From Desulfobacterales bacterium (GTDB lineage: Bacteria > Desulfobacterota > Desulfobacteria > Desulfobacterales > JAUCGF01), in NCBI GenBank assembly GCA_029940345.1, contig JAOZRC010000017.1, forward strand, positions 1-19,619: a DNA stretch of 19,619 nucleotides, in the 5' to 3' direction. This document shows positions 7,611-15,241 of this stretch, in pieces. Positions within the stretch are counted from its first letter, which is position 1. Every line of letters begins with the position of its first letter. A model generated the notes under the pieces. The model searched no databases. It saw only the letters and a list, made by a program, of their open reading frames with translations, and was not told where the DNA came from. Both the position numbers and the translations under genes were made by a program.

Positions 7611-8354
7611 TCAAGCGTTCAATCCGCCATCTACACTTAAAACATGCCCTGTAATGTATCTAGCTTCTTCCGACGCTAAAAACAAACAGGCATTTGCAAC
7701 ATCTTCAGGTAACCCCATGTCTTTCATGGGAACAGCACTTTCAAACATTTTCACTTGATCTTCAGTCAGTTTCGCTGTCATTTCAGTACGAATGAACCCA
7801 GGAGCGACAGCATTAATCGTTACACCTTTGGCCGCAAATTCTTTGGCTGTTGACTTGGTAATACCAATTACACCCGCTTTAGAGGCAGCATAGTTTGCTT
7901 GGCCTGGCTGACAAACAATGCCATTGATAGAAGCCATATTCACAATACGACCCCACTTATTCTTCATCATATGACGAATAATGGCTTTTGTTGTAACGAA
8001 GATTGAGCGAAGATTCACTGCAATTACTGAATCAAAATCTTCATCTTTCATGCGCATAAGTAGACTATCGCGTGTAATTCCGGCATTATTTACCAAAATA
8101 TCCACCTGACCAAAGTCTTCGATGACTTGTTTAAATACGCCTGCAACTGCATCCGTATTGGATACATCACAAACATATCCTTTTGCGCGAACAGAAAATT
8201 CATCTGTTATACCCTTTTCTGCTTCGTTTTCACCTAAATTCACATCCAGAAGAGCAACATTTGCCCCCTGTTTTGCTAAAACGCGAGCCACTTCAAATCC
8301 GATCCCGCGCATACCGCCCGTAATAATGGCGTTTTTACCTTTTAATTCAAACAT
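7611..8354 (-). CDS. fabG: FabG-type 3-oxoacyl-ACP reductase (copy 2)
   Basis: This 247-residue reductase is a typical-length FabG acting on 3-oxoacyl-ACP or acetoacetyl-CoA-like substrates in the cytoplasm. Its features are TGGMRGIG at 12-19, NNAG at 89-92, and a complete catalytic tetrad Asn114, Ser142, Tyr155 and Lys159, followed by GFIRTEM and a C-terminal VDGGLNA. Asp37 at the end of the second strand (LLDVN) points to NADH rather than NADPH, which is inferred from the fold rule. AAGGA lies 8 nt before the ATG. It is clearly a different lineage from the neighbouring copy 1, and by eye more AT-rich. It sits between copy 1 and a broken duplicate of copy 1, with its 5' side directly facing the MITE. 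Transfer from elsewhere is plausible but not proven. Confidence 0.9.
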   Translation of the reverse strand: MFELKGKNAIITGGMRGIGFEVARVLAKQGANVALLDVNLGENEAEKGITDEFSVRAKGYVCDVSNTDAVAGVFKQVIEDFGQVDILVNNAGITRDSLLMRMKDEDFDSVIAVNLRSIFVTTKAIIRHMMKNKWGRIVNMASINGIVCQPGQANYAASKAGVIGITKSTAKEFAAKGVTINAVAPGFIRTEMTAKLTEDQVKMFESAVPMKDMGLPEDVANACLFLASEEARYITGHVLSVDGGLNA

Positions 8355-8392
8355 TGCTATTATCCTTTCTATTTATTAAATGCTTCAACGCT

Positions 8393-8550
8393 TTCTACTC
8401 GACTTTGGCCATTTTGGAAATTTAGGCTATTTACAAAAAGTTAACTCATTGATATTATACTCATTTCAATATTTGATACCATTTCTTACAAATTTTTTAA
8501 AATGCCTTGATATCAATAAGTTAAGTAAAAATGGCCAAAGTCGAGTTCTA
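8393..8550. repeat. 5-bp target-site duplication flanking the MITE
   Basis: TTCTA occurs at 8393-8397 immediately before the left inverted end and again at 8546-8550 immediately after the right end. This is the expected footprint of a DDE-type transposition event. Confidence 0.7.
8398..8545. mobile_element. MITE, 148 bp, with 18-bp perfect terminal inverted repeats
   Basis: The left end CTCGACTTTGGCCATTTT (8398-8415) and right end (8528-8545) are exact reverse complements. The symmetry continues inside: TTAACTCATTGATAT at 8441-8455 pairs with 8511-8525 at 14 of 15 positions, with a roughly 25-nt extra segment on the left arm. The interior is strongly AT-rich and has no transposase. TTCTA target duplications flank it. 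It is therefore a non-autonomous element mobilised by a transposase elsewhere in the genome. It lies at the exact 3' break of the fabG pseudogene and within about 45 nt of the start of the intact fabG copy 2, so it may influence that gene's transcription. Confidence 0.88.
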
Positions 8551-8966
8551 CAAGACCCGTATTTTTTTCGCACCATACATTTTAAAACAGGCTTGGTAAT
8601 ATTAAAAAACCCTTTTAATGAGGTGTCTACCACGGTATTCCAATTTTTTTCAGACATCATAAGCAACAATCCGTCCGCTGTCACCCCCGCATTATTCACC
8701 AGCACATCAATGCTTTTAAAACGGGACGCCACATCGTTAACAGCATCTTTGGTTTCCGGCAAACGGGTAATATCAAATTGAAGGGCTTCACCATCACCAC
8801 CTTTTTCCCTGATTAGAGAAATCGCTTGCAGAGCGGCCATTTCATTTGACTTATAATTAATAATCAGATAATAACCATGTTGCGCTAGGTCCGACGCAAT
8901 AGCGCTTCCGATACCGTCGCTTCCTCCTGTAACAATGGCGACACGTACATCTTTTTTATCGCCTAT
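8551..8966 (-). pseudogene. Decayed 5' fragment of a fabG copy 1 duplicate
   Basis: Positions 8554-9045 align with 7003-7492, with roughly nine in ten bases matching by eye and an exact run of more than 40 bases in the middle. The copy keeps the frame from residue 1 to about 138, then stops matching; the C-terminal part with Tyr and Lys of the active site is absent. The start codon is ATA instead of ATG (8964-8966), and the Rossmann loop reads GGSDGIG with Asp in place of a conserved Gly. A residual open frame from the ATG at 8840 reads through the MITE and ends at 8466, adding about 28 unrelated residues. It lacks both the cofactor loop and the active site, so a working enzyme is excluded. 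Confidence 0.88.
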
Positions 8967-9045
8967 AAGATTCTCCTTTTCTTTTTCACCGGTGAAAACT
9001 GACGAACCGGTTCCTTTTTGTATACCTGATCAAATCAGTTGAATA

Positions 9046-9358
9046 TTTGCCAGTTTTAGTTTATAATAATTTATTTTAATATTTCGTCAGTCGTAAGTTC
9101 TTGTAATTTACTGAAATCATTGAAACTGAAAATATTGAATTTATCAGTTCCAATTAATTCAAGGGGCTACGTGACAACTTGAAACTAAACACTTGAAACT
9201 TGTAACTGACGAGTTAATATAATCCCTATCATCATAAAAATTGTGTGGAAGTCAATTTTAGACTGTCACTTCATTTATACTAAATTAATTGCTATGTAAA
9301 GAAGCAACCTCAACCCTGCCTTACCTCCTTTCCAAATGGGCAAAGAGTACAGAAATCA
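9046..9358. other. Intergenic region between the fabG pseudogene and the thioesterase
   Basis: This 313-nt AT-rich stretch has no supported gene. It holds the second copy of a dispersed repeat (9156-9201) and an imperfect inverted CGTCAGT motif on either side of it (near 9086 and, inverted, near 9205). There is a TATACT box at 9276-9281 that could be a -10 element for the thioesterase gene, but no -35 box at proper spacing was found. Confidence 0.5.
9156..9201 (+). repeat. Dispersed repeat, copy 2
   Basis: This is the partner of 5751-5796 (37 of 46 identical). It contains CTTGAAAC-type units; a related AACAAGTTACAAGTTTT occurs in inverted orientation after livH near 13718-13734. Such CTTGAAAC-rich pieces look like a family of short intergenic repeats. 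Confidence 0.5.
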
Positions 9359-9838
9359 ATGAGACCTGAACCATTTATACCGCAAACGACCGATGGCGAC
9401 GAACATTATGTCAGAGATAAGGCAAGCGGCCTTATTTGGCATAGATGTAAACATCGAACTTTATATGCGGATACAGATCGCTCACAGGTCGTTTATCACG
9501 CCACCTATTTACAATATTTTGAATTAGGCCGATGTTCTTTGTTGCGTGACGCTGCTTATTCATACCGCTCAATTGAAGCCGGCGGCCACATTTATCCTAT
9601 AATCGAGATCGGCGTCAAATATCACACACCCCTGCATTACGATGATCCGATGTGGATACACACCCGACCGGCTGAACTTGAACGTGTAAGACTTCGTTTT
9701 GATTATATCATCACATCGGAAGAAACAGGCGCCATCGTGTGTAAGGGCTTCACCTGGCACTGCGCTCTTAACCAACGCGGAAAACCGATAGGAATCGAAC
9801 CGAAAATGAGTTACTTGTGGGAGGTTTTCCCCTCGTGA
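9359..9838 (+). CDS. Acyl-CoA thioesterase, 4-hydroxybenzoyl-CoA thioesterase (hotdog) family
   Basis: This enzyme is expected to hydrolyse an acyl-CoA or acyl-ACP thioester. The 159-residue protein has an N-terminal extension of about 30 residues, then the hotdog signature YADTDRSQVVYHATYLQYFE at 36-55. Asp40 is at the position of the catalytic aspartate of YbgC/4HBT enzymes. The usual Gly-rich DxxGxV segment is changed to DRSQV, so substrate range may differ. The start ATG at 9359 has only a weak upstream GAG, so initiation is probably poor. The stop overlaps the GTG start of the next gene in a GTGA, so both proteins are likely made together. The link between a thioesterase and a cyclic-nucleotide-type signalling protein is unusual and its meaning is not known. 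Confidence 0.85.
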   Translation: MRPEPFIPQTTDGDEHYVRDKASGLIWHRCKHRTLYADTDRSQVVYHATYLQYFELGRCSLLRDAAYSYRSIEAGGHIYPIIEIGVKYHTPLHYDDPMWIHTRPAELERVRLRFDYIITSEETGAIVCKGFTWHCALNQRGKPIGIEPKMSYLWEVFPS

Positions 9839-11331
9839 AAACAATGCGTGCGGATGTCAACCTGACCAAATATCATATTACGGTGCTGCTTGTGGATGAT
9901 CAGCTTCTCATCGGCGAAGTCGTCCGCCGTATGCTTACCAAAGAAAAAGACATCAGCTTTCATTATTGCCAAAACCCTGACAACGCTATAGATATGGCCT
10001 GTCAGATTCATCCCACGGTTATCCTGCAAGATTTGCATATGCCCTCGGAAAGGGTCGGTTTGGCATTGCTGCGCCAATTCAAAACTGACCCTGCAACACT
10101 GGATGTACCCCTGATTATTCTTTCAACAAATGAAACCCCCTTAATCAAAGCCGAAACCTTTTTTCAAGGTGCCAATGACTATATCGTTAAACTTCCTGAT
10201 CGTTTGGAAGTCATCGCCCGTATCCGTTATCATTCCAGGGGTTATATCAATCTACTGGAAAGAAATGAAGCCTACCGGGCGCTATTGAAAAGTCAAAAGC
10301 AGTTAGAAGTGCGGAATCGTTTCATTCGCAAGACCTTTGGCCGGTATATTTCTGATGAAATCGTTGAAGCGGTGCTTGAAACCCCCGGCGGGCTGAAACT
10401 GGGTGGTGAAAAACGAATCGTAACCGTCTTAATGGCTGATCTGCGCGGTTTTACATCTCTCTCCGAAGAGGTGTCGGCCGAAAATGTTGTTGATATGCTT
10501 AATATTTTTCTTGAAGCGATGACAGAGATAATACTGAAATATCACGGTACCATCAACACATTTATCGGCGACGCTATCATGGTGGTTTTTGGTGCGCCGG
10601 AAAAGCGCAATGATGATGATGCCATGCGAGCCGTAACTTGCGCGCTGGCCATGCAAAAAAAAATGTCAGATGTAAATAAGCAATGCATTATAAAACGATA
10701 CCCTCAACTAAAGATGGGAATCGGTATTAATACAGGTGAAGTTGTTGCTGGGAATATCGGTTCACAAAAACGGCTCAAATATGATTTTATCGGGCACAAC
10801 GTAAACATTGCCGCCCGCATTGAGGCGTATAGCATTGGCGGACAAATTCTGATATCGGAAAAGACTTTGGAAGCATGCCAACTAAAGCTTACAGTTGCCA
10901 GTCAGATGCAGGTTGTCGCTAAAGGGATAAAAAAGCCGATAGTTATTTATGATATAACTGGCGTAAACGACGACGATAGTCTCTGCCTTGTTTCCCAGGA
11001 AAAACTAACCCTAATACAACTGGATAAATCTTTTCCTGTTCACATGACAATTATTGATAGCGAAAATCGCGGTGGCAGCATCGTTTTTCAAGGTGCCGTT
11101 TTAAAACTGGGGCCTGCGGCCGCTGAAATAAAGGCGTCAAGAAATTGCCGTCATTTAACCAACCTGAGCCTAAGTTTAGTTGATACCGACAAAAAAAGGC
11201 TCACGTCAGAATCTTATGGCAAAGTAACTGAAATCATTTCTAAAACACCGCCTATTTTCAGAATCCATTTTACTTTTATTCCGAATGAGATTGAGCTTTT
11301 CTTTGAAAAAATACTTAACAAACATGCTTAA
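9835..11331 (+). CDS. Receiver - class III nucleotidyl cyclase - PilZ-like signalling protein
   Basis: The start is set at the GTG at 9835 (498 residues): it follows GGGAGG at 10 nt and overlaps the thioesterase stop. An upstream GTG at 9817 precedes that ribosome site. Residues 14-130 form a response-regulator receiver with the acidic pair D21/D22, phospho-acceptor D66, S97 and K119. A short coiled linker (about 138-165) leads to a class III cyclase domain (about 190-365). Both metal aspartates (D202 in MADLRGFT, D246 in FIGDAIMVVFG) and the transition-state N324 and R328 are kept. The two purine-selecting positions are Thr242 and His321 instead of the usual Lys and Asp. The last 100 residues look like a PilZ-type beta domain, a known cyclic-di-GMP binder. 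It probably converts a phosphorelay signal into cyclic nucleotide output, but which nucleotide, if any, is uncertain. Confidence 0.87.
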   Translation: MKTMRADVNLTKYHITVLLVDDQLLIGEVVRRMLTKEKDISFHYCQNPDNAIDMACQIHPTVILQDLHMPSERVGLALLRQFKTDPATLDVPLIILSTNETPLIKAETFFQGANDYIVKLPDRLEVIARIRYHSRGYINLLERNEAYRALLKSQKQLEVRNRFIRKTFGRYISDEIVEAVLETPGGLKLGGEKRIVTVLMADLRGFTSLSEEVSAENVVDMLNIFLEAMTEIILKYHGTINTFIGDAIMVVFGAPEKRNDDDAMRAVTCALAMQKKMSDVNKQCIIKRYPQLKMGIGINTGEVVAGNIGSQKRLKYDFIGHNVNIAARIEAYSIGGQILISEKTLEACQLKLTVASQMQVVAKGIKKPIVIYDITGVNDDDSLCLVSQEKLTLIQLDKSFPVHMTIIDSENRGGSIVFQGAVLKLGPAAAEIKASRNCRHLTNLSLSLVDTDKKRLTSESYGKVTEIISKTPPIFRIHFTFIPNEIELFFEKILNKHA

Positions 11332-11416
11332 GTAATCTATCATTTTGACGTTCGGGGCGGAATAAATAGCAACAAGCCGACAAATCGGGCCAATAAATCG
11401 GGTTTAACTGAAAATT

Positions 11417-11455
11417 CTATCTTGACTCATTCTATCTGACTATTATACAAGATAG
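11417..11455 (+). promoter_or_regulatory. Promoter of the liv operon with overlapping inverted repeat
   Basis: TTGACT at 11422-11427 and TATACA at 11444-11449 are 16 nt apart and make a good sigma70-type promoter about 75 nt before livK. An exact 8-bp inverted repeat, CTATCTTG (11417-11424) and CAAGATAG (11448-11455), straddles both boxes, as an operator would. A direct repeat TTCTATCTTGACT / TTCTATCTGACT begins at 11415 and 11430. Repressor control is inferred; no regulator gene is adjacent. Confidence 0.55.
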
Positions 11456-11528
11456 GGATTGTAGTTAAAAAGTTTGTATGATTCACTTAATTTTTTTATT
11501 AACTTAATGAAAGGGAGGAATTGGTATT

Positions 11529-12659
11529 ATGAAAAAAAATGTTGGAACTCATCTGATTGCGTTGATGGCAGGAATGCTTTTCGTATTTGGCGTTTGCGGT
11601 GTCGGTATCGCCGCAGATCCGATTAAAATCGGTGTGGCCGGCCCTCATTCGGGCGATCTGGCTTCCTACGGTATTCCGACGACCAAGGCGGCTGAACTCG
11701 TGGTTGCTGATGTTAACGCCAAAGGTGGCATTTTAGGGCGTAAAATTGAACTTTTGATAGAGGATGATGTTTGTAAACCCGAAATTGCAACCAATACGGC
11801 TACCAAGCTGTTGTCCGCTAAGGTTGATGTGGTTGTCGGTCATATTTGCAGCGGCGCCACTAAAGCGGCGTTGGGCATCTATAAAGATTCCAAAATCATA
11901 TGTATTTCCCCATCAGCCACCAATCCGGGGCTGACGCAGAGTGGTGATTATCCCAATTTTTACCGCACAATCGCCTCAGACGACGCCCAGGCGCAGCTTG
12001 ATGTGGACTTTGCGCTCAACACACTAAAACTGAAGAAAATTGCCGTTATCCATGATAAAGGCGATTATGGCAAAGGGTTTGCCGAATTTGTCAAGAAATT
12101 TCTTGAAGAATCCGGTAAAGCTGAGGTTGTCTTGTATGAAGGCATTACCCCCGGAGCAATGGATTATTCCGCAATTGTCCAGAAAGTCAAAAGGTCCAAG
12201 GCAGAGGCCGTCATTTATGGCGGCTATCATCCGGAAGCATCTAAGATCGTCACCCAGATGCGTAAGAAAAAAATGAAGACTGTTTTCATTTCTGACGACG
12301 GTGTCAAAGATGACACGTTTATCAAAGTCGCCGGGGAATTTGCCGAAGGTGTTTATGCCTCCGGTCCCAAAGACACATCGGCAAATCCGCTGAGTATTGC
12401 GGCAGAGAAAGCACACAAAGAGAAATACAAATCGGATCCTGGCGCTTTTTATATCAATGCGTATTCTGCTATGCTAGCGGTGGTAAATGCGATTGAAAAA
12501 GCCGGTTCAACCGATTACGAAGCCCTTTCCAAAGCGTTAAAAACCGAATGGGTGGAAACACCTATCGGGAAAATTCGCTTTGATGACCGTGGTGATGCGA
12601 TTGGCGCAGGTTTTTCGGTGTATCAAGTTCAAAAAGGCAAATATGTCGAACTGAAATAA
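11529..12659 (+). CDS. livK: Branched-chain amino acid ABC transporter, periplasmic binding protein
   Basis: This protein binds the substrate (leucine, isoleucine, valine or a related compound) in the periplasm and delivers it to LivHM. The 376-residue precursor has a Sec signal peptide (MKKN, hydrophobic core 8-22, cleavage near GIAA at 26-29). The type I periplasmic binding fold follows, with the family opening DPIKIGVAGPHSGDLASYG, a GGILGRKIELLIEDD segment and VVVGHICSGATKAA. GGGAGGA precedes the ATG. It is first in the liv operon and separated from livH by a strong hairpin, which fits the need for more binding protein than permease. Members of this family also bind aromatic compounds, amides or urea, so the substrate is not settled by sequence alone. 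Confidence 0.95.
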   Translation: MKKNVGTHLIALMAGMLFVFGVCGVGIAADPIKIGVAGPHSGDLASYGIPTTKAAELVVADVNAKGGILGRKIELLIEDDVCKPEIATNTATKLLSAKVDVVVGHICSGATKAALGIYKDSKIICISPSATNPGLTQSGDYPNFYRTIASDDAQAQLDVDFALNTLKLKKIAVIHDKGDYGKGFAEFVKKFLEESGKAEVVLYEGITPGAMDYSAIVQKVKRSKAEAVIYGGYHPEASKIVTQMRKKKMKTVFISDDGVKDDTFIKVAGEFAEGVYASGPKDTSANPLSIAAEKAHKEKYKSDPGAFYINAYSAMLAVVNAIEKAGSTDYEALSKALKTEWVETPIGKIRFDDRGDAIGAGFSVYQVQKGKYVELK

Positions 12660-12681
12660 TAAAAGCTGATATTATTTGAAA

Positions 12682-12714
12682 TCAGGGCGGGCATTTAGAT
12701 TTAGCCCGCCCTGA
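12682..12714 (+). terminator. Strong GC hairpin after livK
   Basis: An 11-bp perfect stem (12682-12692 with 12704-12714, core CAGGGCGGGC) encloses an 11-nt loop 22 nt after the livK stop. Only a weak T-rich tail follows (ATTTCTC), so it may act as a leaky terminator or as a 3'-end stabiliser that raises livK transcript relative to livHMGF. Confidence 0.75.
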
Positions 12715-12793
12715 ACATTTCTCTACAGACCGTCAGATACAGCCTTCATATATAGATAGGCACTTTCACGACGTTACGGTTGAAGGAAAATTC

Positions 12794-13702
12794 ATGGATT
12801 GGGAATATTTTTTTGAGCTGTTACTCGGAGGGTTAACCCGGGGAAGCATCTATGCGCTGATTGCGCTTGGCTATACAATGGTTTATGGTATTATTCAACT
12901 GATCAATTTTGCTCACGGTGAAATTTATATGATCGGAGCGTTTACCGGTCTGATTGTTATCAGTGTTCTTTCATTATTGGGATTGAACCATATCGCCATT
13001 ATATGTATTGCCGCTATGGTGGCTGTGATTTATTCGACCGCTTACGGGTATACGGTGGAAAAAATAGCGTATAAACCGTTGCGCAATGCGCCTCGCCTTT
13101 CAGCACTCATCAGCGCTATCGGTATGTCCTTATTTTTATACAATTATGTTCTTTTGGCCCAGACCTCCGATTTTTTGCCTTTTCCGAATTTGATTCCCGA
13201 ATTTGAATTTATGGAGCCGTACTCCCATATATTCAGCTCTAATGAATTGGTTATTATTGCTGTGACAGCAATTGTAATGATTTCACTTACCTTTTTAATT
13301 AAATTTACCAAAATCGGCAAAGCCATGCGCGCCACCGCTCAAGATAAAGAGATGGCAATGTTGGTGGGCGTGGATGTCAACCGGGTTATATCGGCGACGT
13401 TTATAATCGGATCGGCAACAGCCGCTTTAGGTGGTATTCTGATTGCCTCACATATCGGTCAGATTAATTATTTTATCGGTTTTATTGCCGGAATCAAAGC
13501 GTTTGTTGCCGCCGTTCTCGGAGGAATCGGCAGTATACCTGGCGCAGTTCTGGGCAGCCTGGTTTTGGGGTGGACGGAAAGCTTCGCCACAGGATATATT
13601 TCCAGTGATTATGAAGATGTTTTCGCCTTTATCTTTCTTGTTCTTATTTTAATTTTCAGACCTGCCGGTATACTCGGACGGACGGATACGGAAAAAGTGT
13701 GA
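12794..13702 (+). CDS. livH: Branched-chain amino acid ABC transporter permease LivH
   Basis: This inner-membrane permease subunit pairs with LivM to form the channel. The 302-residue product is highly hydrophobic with about eight membrane segments. It begins with the family-typical region LTRGSIYALIALGYTMVYG and INFAHGEIYMIGAF, and ends with FRPAGILG. The cytoplasmic coupling loop ATAQDKEMAMLVGVDVNRV is present near residue 180. AAGGA lies 7 nt before the ATG. It follows livK after a hairpin and precedes livM by 312 nt, an unusually large distance for genes that normally abut. Confidence 0.96.
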   Translation: MDWEYFFELLLGGLTRGSIYALIALGYTMVYGIIQLINFAHGEIYMIGAFTGLIVISVLSLLGLNHIAIICIAAMVAVIYSTAYGYTVEKIAYKPLRNAPRLSALISAIGMSLFLYNYVLLAQTSDFLPFPNLIPEFEFMEPYSHIFSSNELVIIAVTAIVMISLTFLIKFTKIGKAMRATAQDKEMAMLVGVDVNRVISATFIIGSATAALGGILIASHIGQINYFIGFIAGIKAFVAAVLGGIGSIPGAVLGSLVLGWTESFATGYISSDYEDVFAFIFLVLILIFRPAGILGRTDTEKV

Positions 13703-14014
13703 TCGCTTCATCAAGAACAAGTTACAAGTTTTGGGATTGATCATATCTTCGGCCACTCATTTTCCCCATTACTGCCAAGTAAGTCATACCAAAACGTTTT
13801 AAATATAATGGCTTACTAATTTGGAAGAACTGGGCTGATAACCAAAAAAAAAGCTCCTTCCCACGTTTCACGTGGGAACGCGGCCCGGACGCTCCACGTT
13901 CATCAAAGCAAACGTCTGTTGCGTTGGACGCGAAGCGTCCGGGGCTACGTTCCCACGCGAAGCATGGGAACGAGGAAATAATATACCTAAATTCGCTTAA
14001 AAAGAGAGTGTGAA
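13703..14014. other. Wide livH-livM gap carrying a palindrome cluster
   Basis: This 312-nt stretch has no supported gene. Its first part has an AACAAGTTACAAGTTTT repeat relative; its second half is the REP-like element at 13855-13974. A weak GAGAG before the livM TTG is the only initiation signal. Transcription presumably runs through from livH; no clear internal promoter was found. Confidence 0.55.
13855..13974. repeat. REP-like (BIME-type) nested palindrome between livH and livM
   Basis: Perfect inverted arms are nested: CGTGGGAACG (13871-13880) with 13948-13957, and CCCGGACGCT (13884-13893) with 13934-13943. In addition each end forms its own hairpin: TTCCCACG/CGTGGGAA (13858-13865, 13871-13878) and CGTTCCCA/TGGGAACG (13948-13955, 13965-13972). 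It is much richer in G and C than the flanks. The two-headed design matches bacterial interspersed mosaic elements. Confidence 0.75.
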
Positions 14015-15238
14015 TTGATTAAATTTAGTGAAATAAAAAAATCGTTGCTTATTTCGATATGGTTCATGTTTCTTACCTTTCCGATAATCGTTATTCGAGT
14101 GAATCCAACTGAAAAAATAATTGAATGGCGATGGCATAACATTATGCTGGTGGGAATCGGCAGCTTTTTCATTTCTTATATCTGGCGCTATTTTCTAGAA
14201 CGAAAGGAACTTGGGGAGCAAAAGGCTAAGGCCGGGGAAGAAGCTAAAATTTCAGTTATTCGGAAAACTTTAAGCAATCCCCAAAATTTTAAACCGGCGA
14301 TGATCGCTGTGGGTGTTCTGGCAGTTGTATTTCCGTTTGTATTCTCAATTTATCAGACCAATATTATGATTACCGCACTGATGTATGTGATGCTGGGACT
14401 CGGTCTCAATATTGTCGTGGGATTGGCAGGTCTGCTTGATTTGGGATATGTCGCTTTTTATGCGGTGGGGGCATACAGTTATGCGCTATTAAATTATCAC
14501 TTTGGCATCGGTTTCTGGACAGCACTGCCCATCGGAGGCGCTTTAGCTGCAATTTTCGGAATTATACTGGGGTTTCCCGTACTGCGTTTACGGGGGGATT
14601 ACCTGGCCATTGTCACCTTGGGATTTGGTGAAATCATCCGTATTATCCTGGAAAACTGGAATGAATTTTCATTCGGTCCCAGCGGAATTGCGAATATTCC
14701 GCGTCCCGGCTTTTTGGGAATGAAGCTTTCTTTAGAATATTCAATAATATATATGTATTTCCTGATGATCGGCCTGACTTTGTTCACGATTTTTGTTGTC
14801 AATCGGTTGCAGGATTCTCGTATTGGACGCGCTTGGATCGCACTAAGGGAAGACGAAGTCGCATGCCAGGCAATGGGCATCGACAAAACGAAAACCAAAT
14901 TGACCGCTTTTTCTCTTGGCGCAACATGGGCAGGCATGGTCGGTGTTATTTTTGCGGCCAAAACCACTTTTATCAACCCTGCCAGCTTTACTGTTTGGGA
15001 ATCGATTATCATCCTTTGCATTGTTGTACTAGGCGGCATGGGGTCCGTTGTCGGCGTTATTGTTGGCGCTTTTATTTTGATGTTGCTTCCGGAGTATTTA
15101 ATAGCTTTTTCAGACTATCGTATGCTGATTTTTGGCGCCATTTTAGTGACAATGATGGTTTTCAGGCCCGGCGGAATAATAAGCACTGTCAGGCGTACGT
15201 ATCAATTTAAAGATGAGACATCAGAACGGAAAAATTAG
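14015..15238 (+). CDS. livM: Branched-chain amino acid ABC transporter permease LivM
   Basis: This is the second permease subunit of the Liv importer. The 407-residue protein is longer than the usual 300-350. It has an N-terminal extension with two extra membrane segments (about 10-30 and 43-60) and a charged cytoplasmic stretch (about 65-95) before the core. Core motifs include LGLNIVVGLAGLLDLGYVAFYAVGAY, LRLRGDYLAIVTLGFGEIIR, ALREDEVACQAMGID and C-terminal MVFRPGGI. The start is TTG at 14015 behind a weak GAGAG. No better ATG exists before residue 18, which falls inside the first membrane segment, so the TTG is favoured but not certain. livG follows after 3 nt. Confidence 0.94.
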   Translation: MIKFSEIKKSLLISIWFMFLTFPIIVIRVNPTEKIIEWRWHNIMLVGIGSFFISYIWRYFLERKELGEQKAKAGEEAKISVIRKTLSNPQNFKPAMIAVGVLAVVFPFVFSIYQTNIMITALMYVMLGLGLNIVVGLAGLLDLGYVAFYAVGAYSYALLNYHFGIGFWTALPIGGALAAIFGIILGFPVLRLRGDYLAIVTLGFGEIIRIILENWNEFSFGPSGIANIPRPGFLGMKLSLEYSIIYMYFLMIGLTLFTIFVVNRLQDSRIGRAWIALREDEVACQAMGIDKTKTKLTAFSLGATWAGMVGVIFAAKTTFINPASFTVWESIIILCIVVLGGMGSVVGVIVGAFILMLLPEYLIAFSDYRMLIFGAILVTMMVFRPGGIISTVRRTYQFKDETSERKN

Positions 15239-15241
15239 AAC

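Noticed and set aside
8466..8840. 124-residue frame as a functional small reductase
   Set aside because: It lacks the cofactor loop and the active site and ends in MITE-encoded residues; treated as part of the pseudogene.
12024..12416. 130-residue minus-strand frame inside livK
   Set aside because: Antisense shadow of a strongly conserved gene.
13855..13974. CRISPR-like repeat in the livH-livM gap
   Set aside because: The repeats are inverted and nested, with no regular spacers; they match a REP/BIME design instead.
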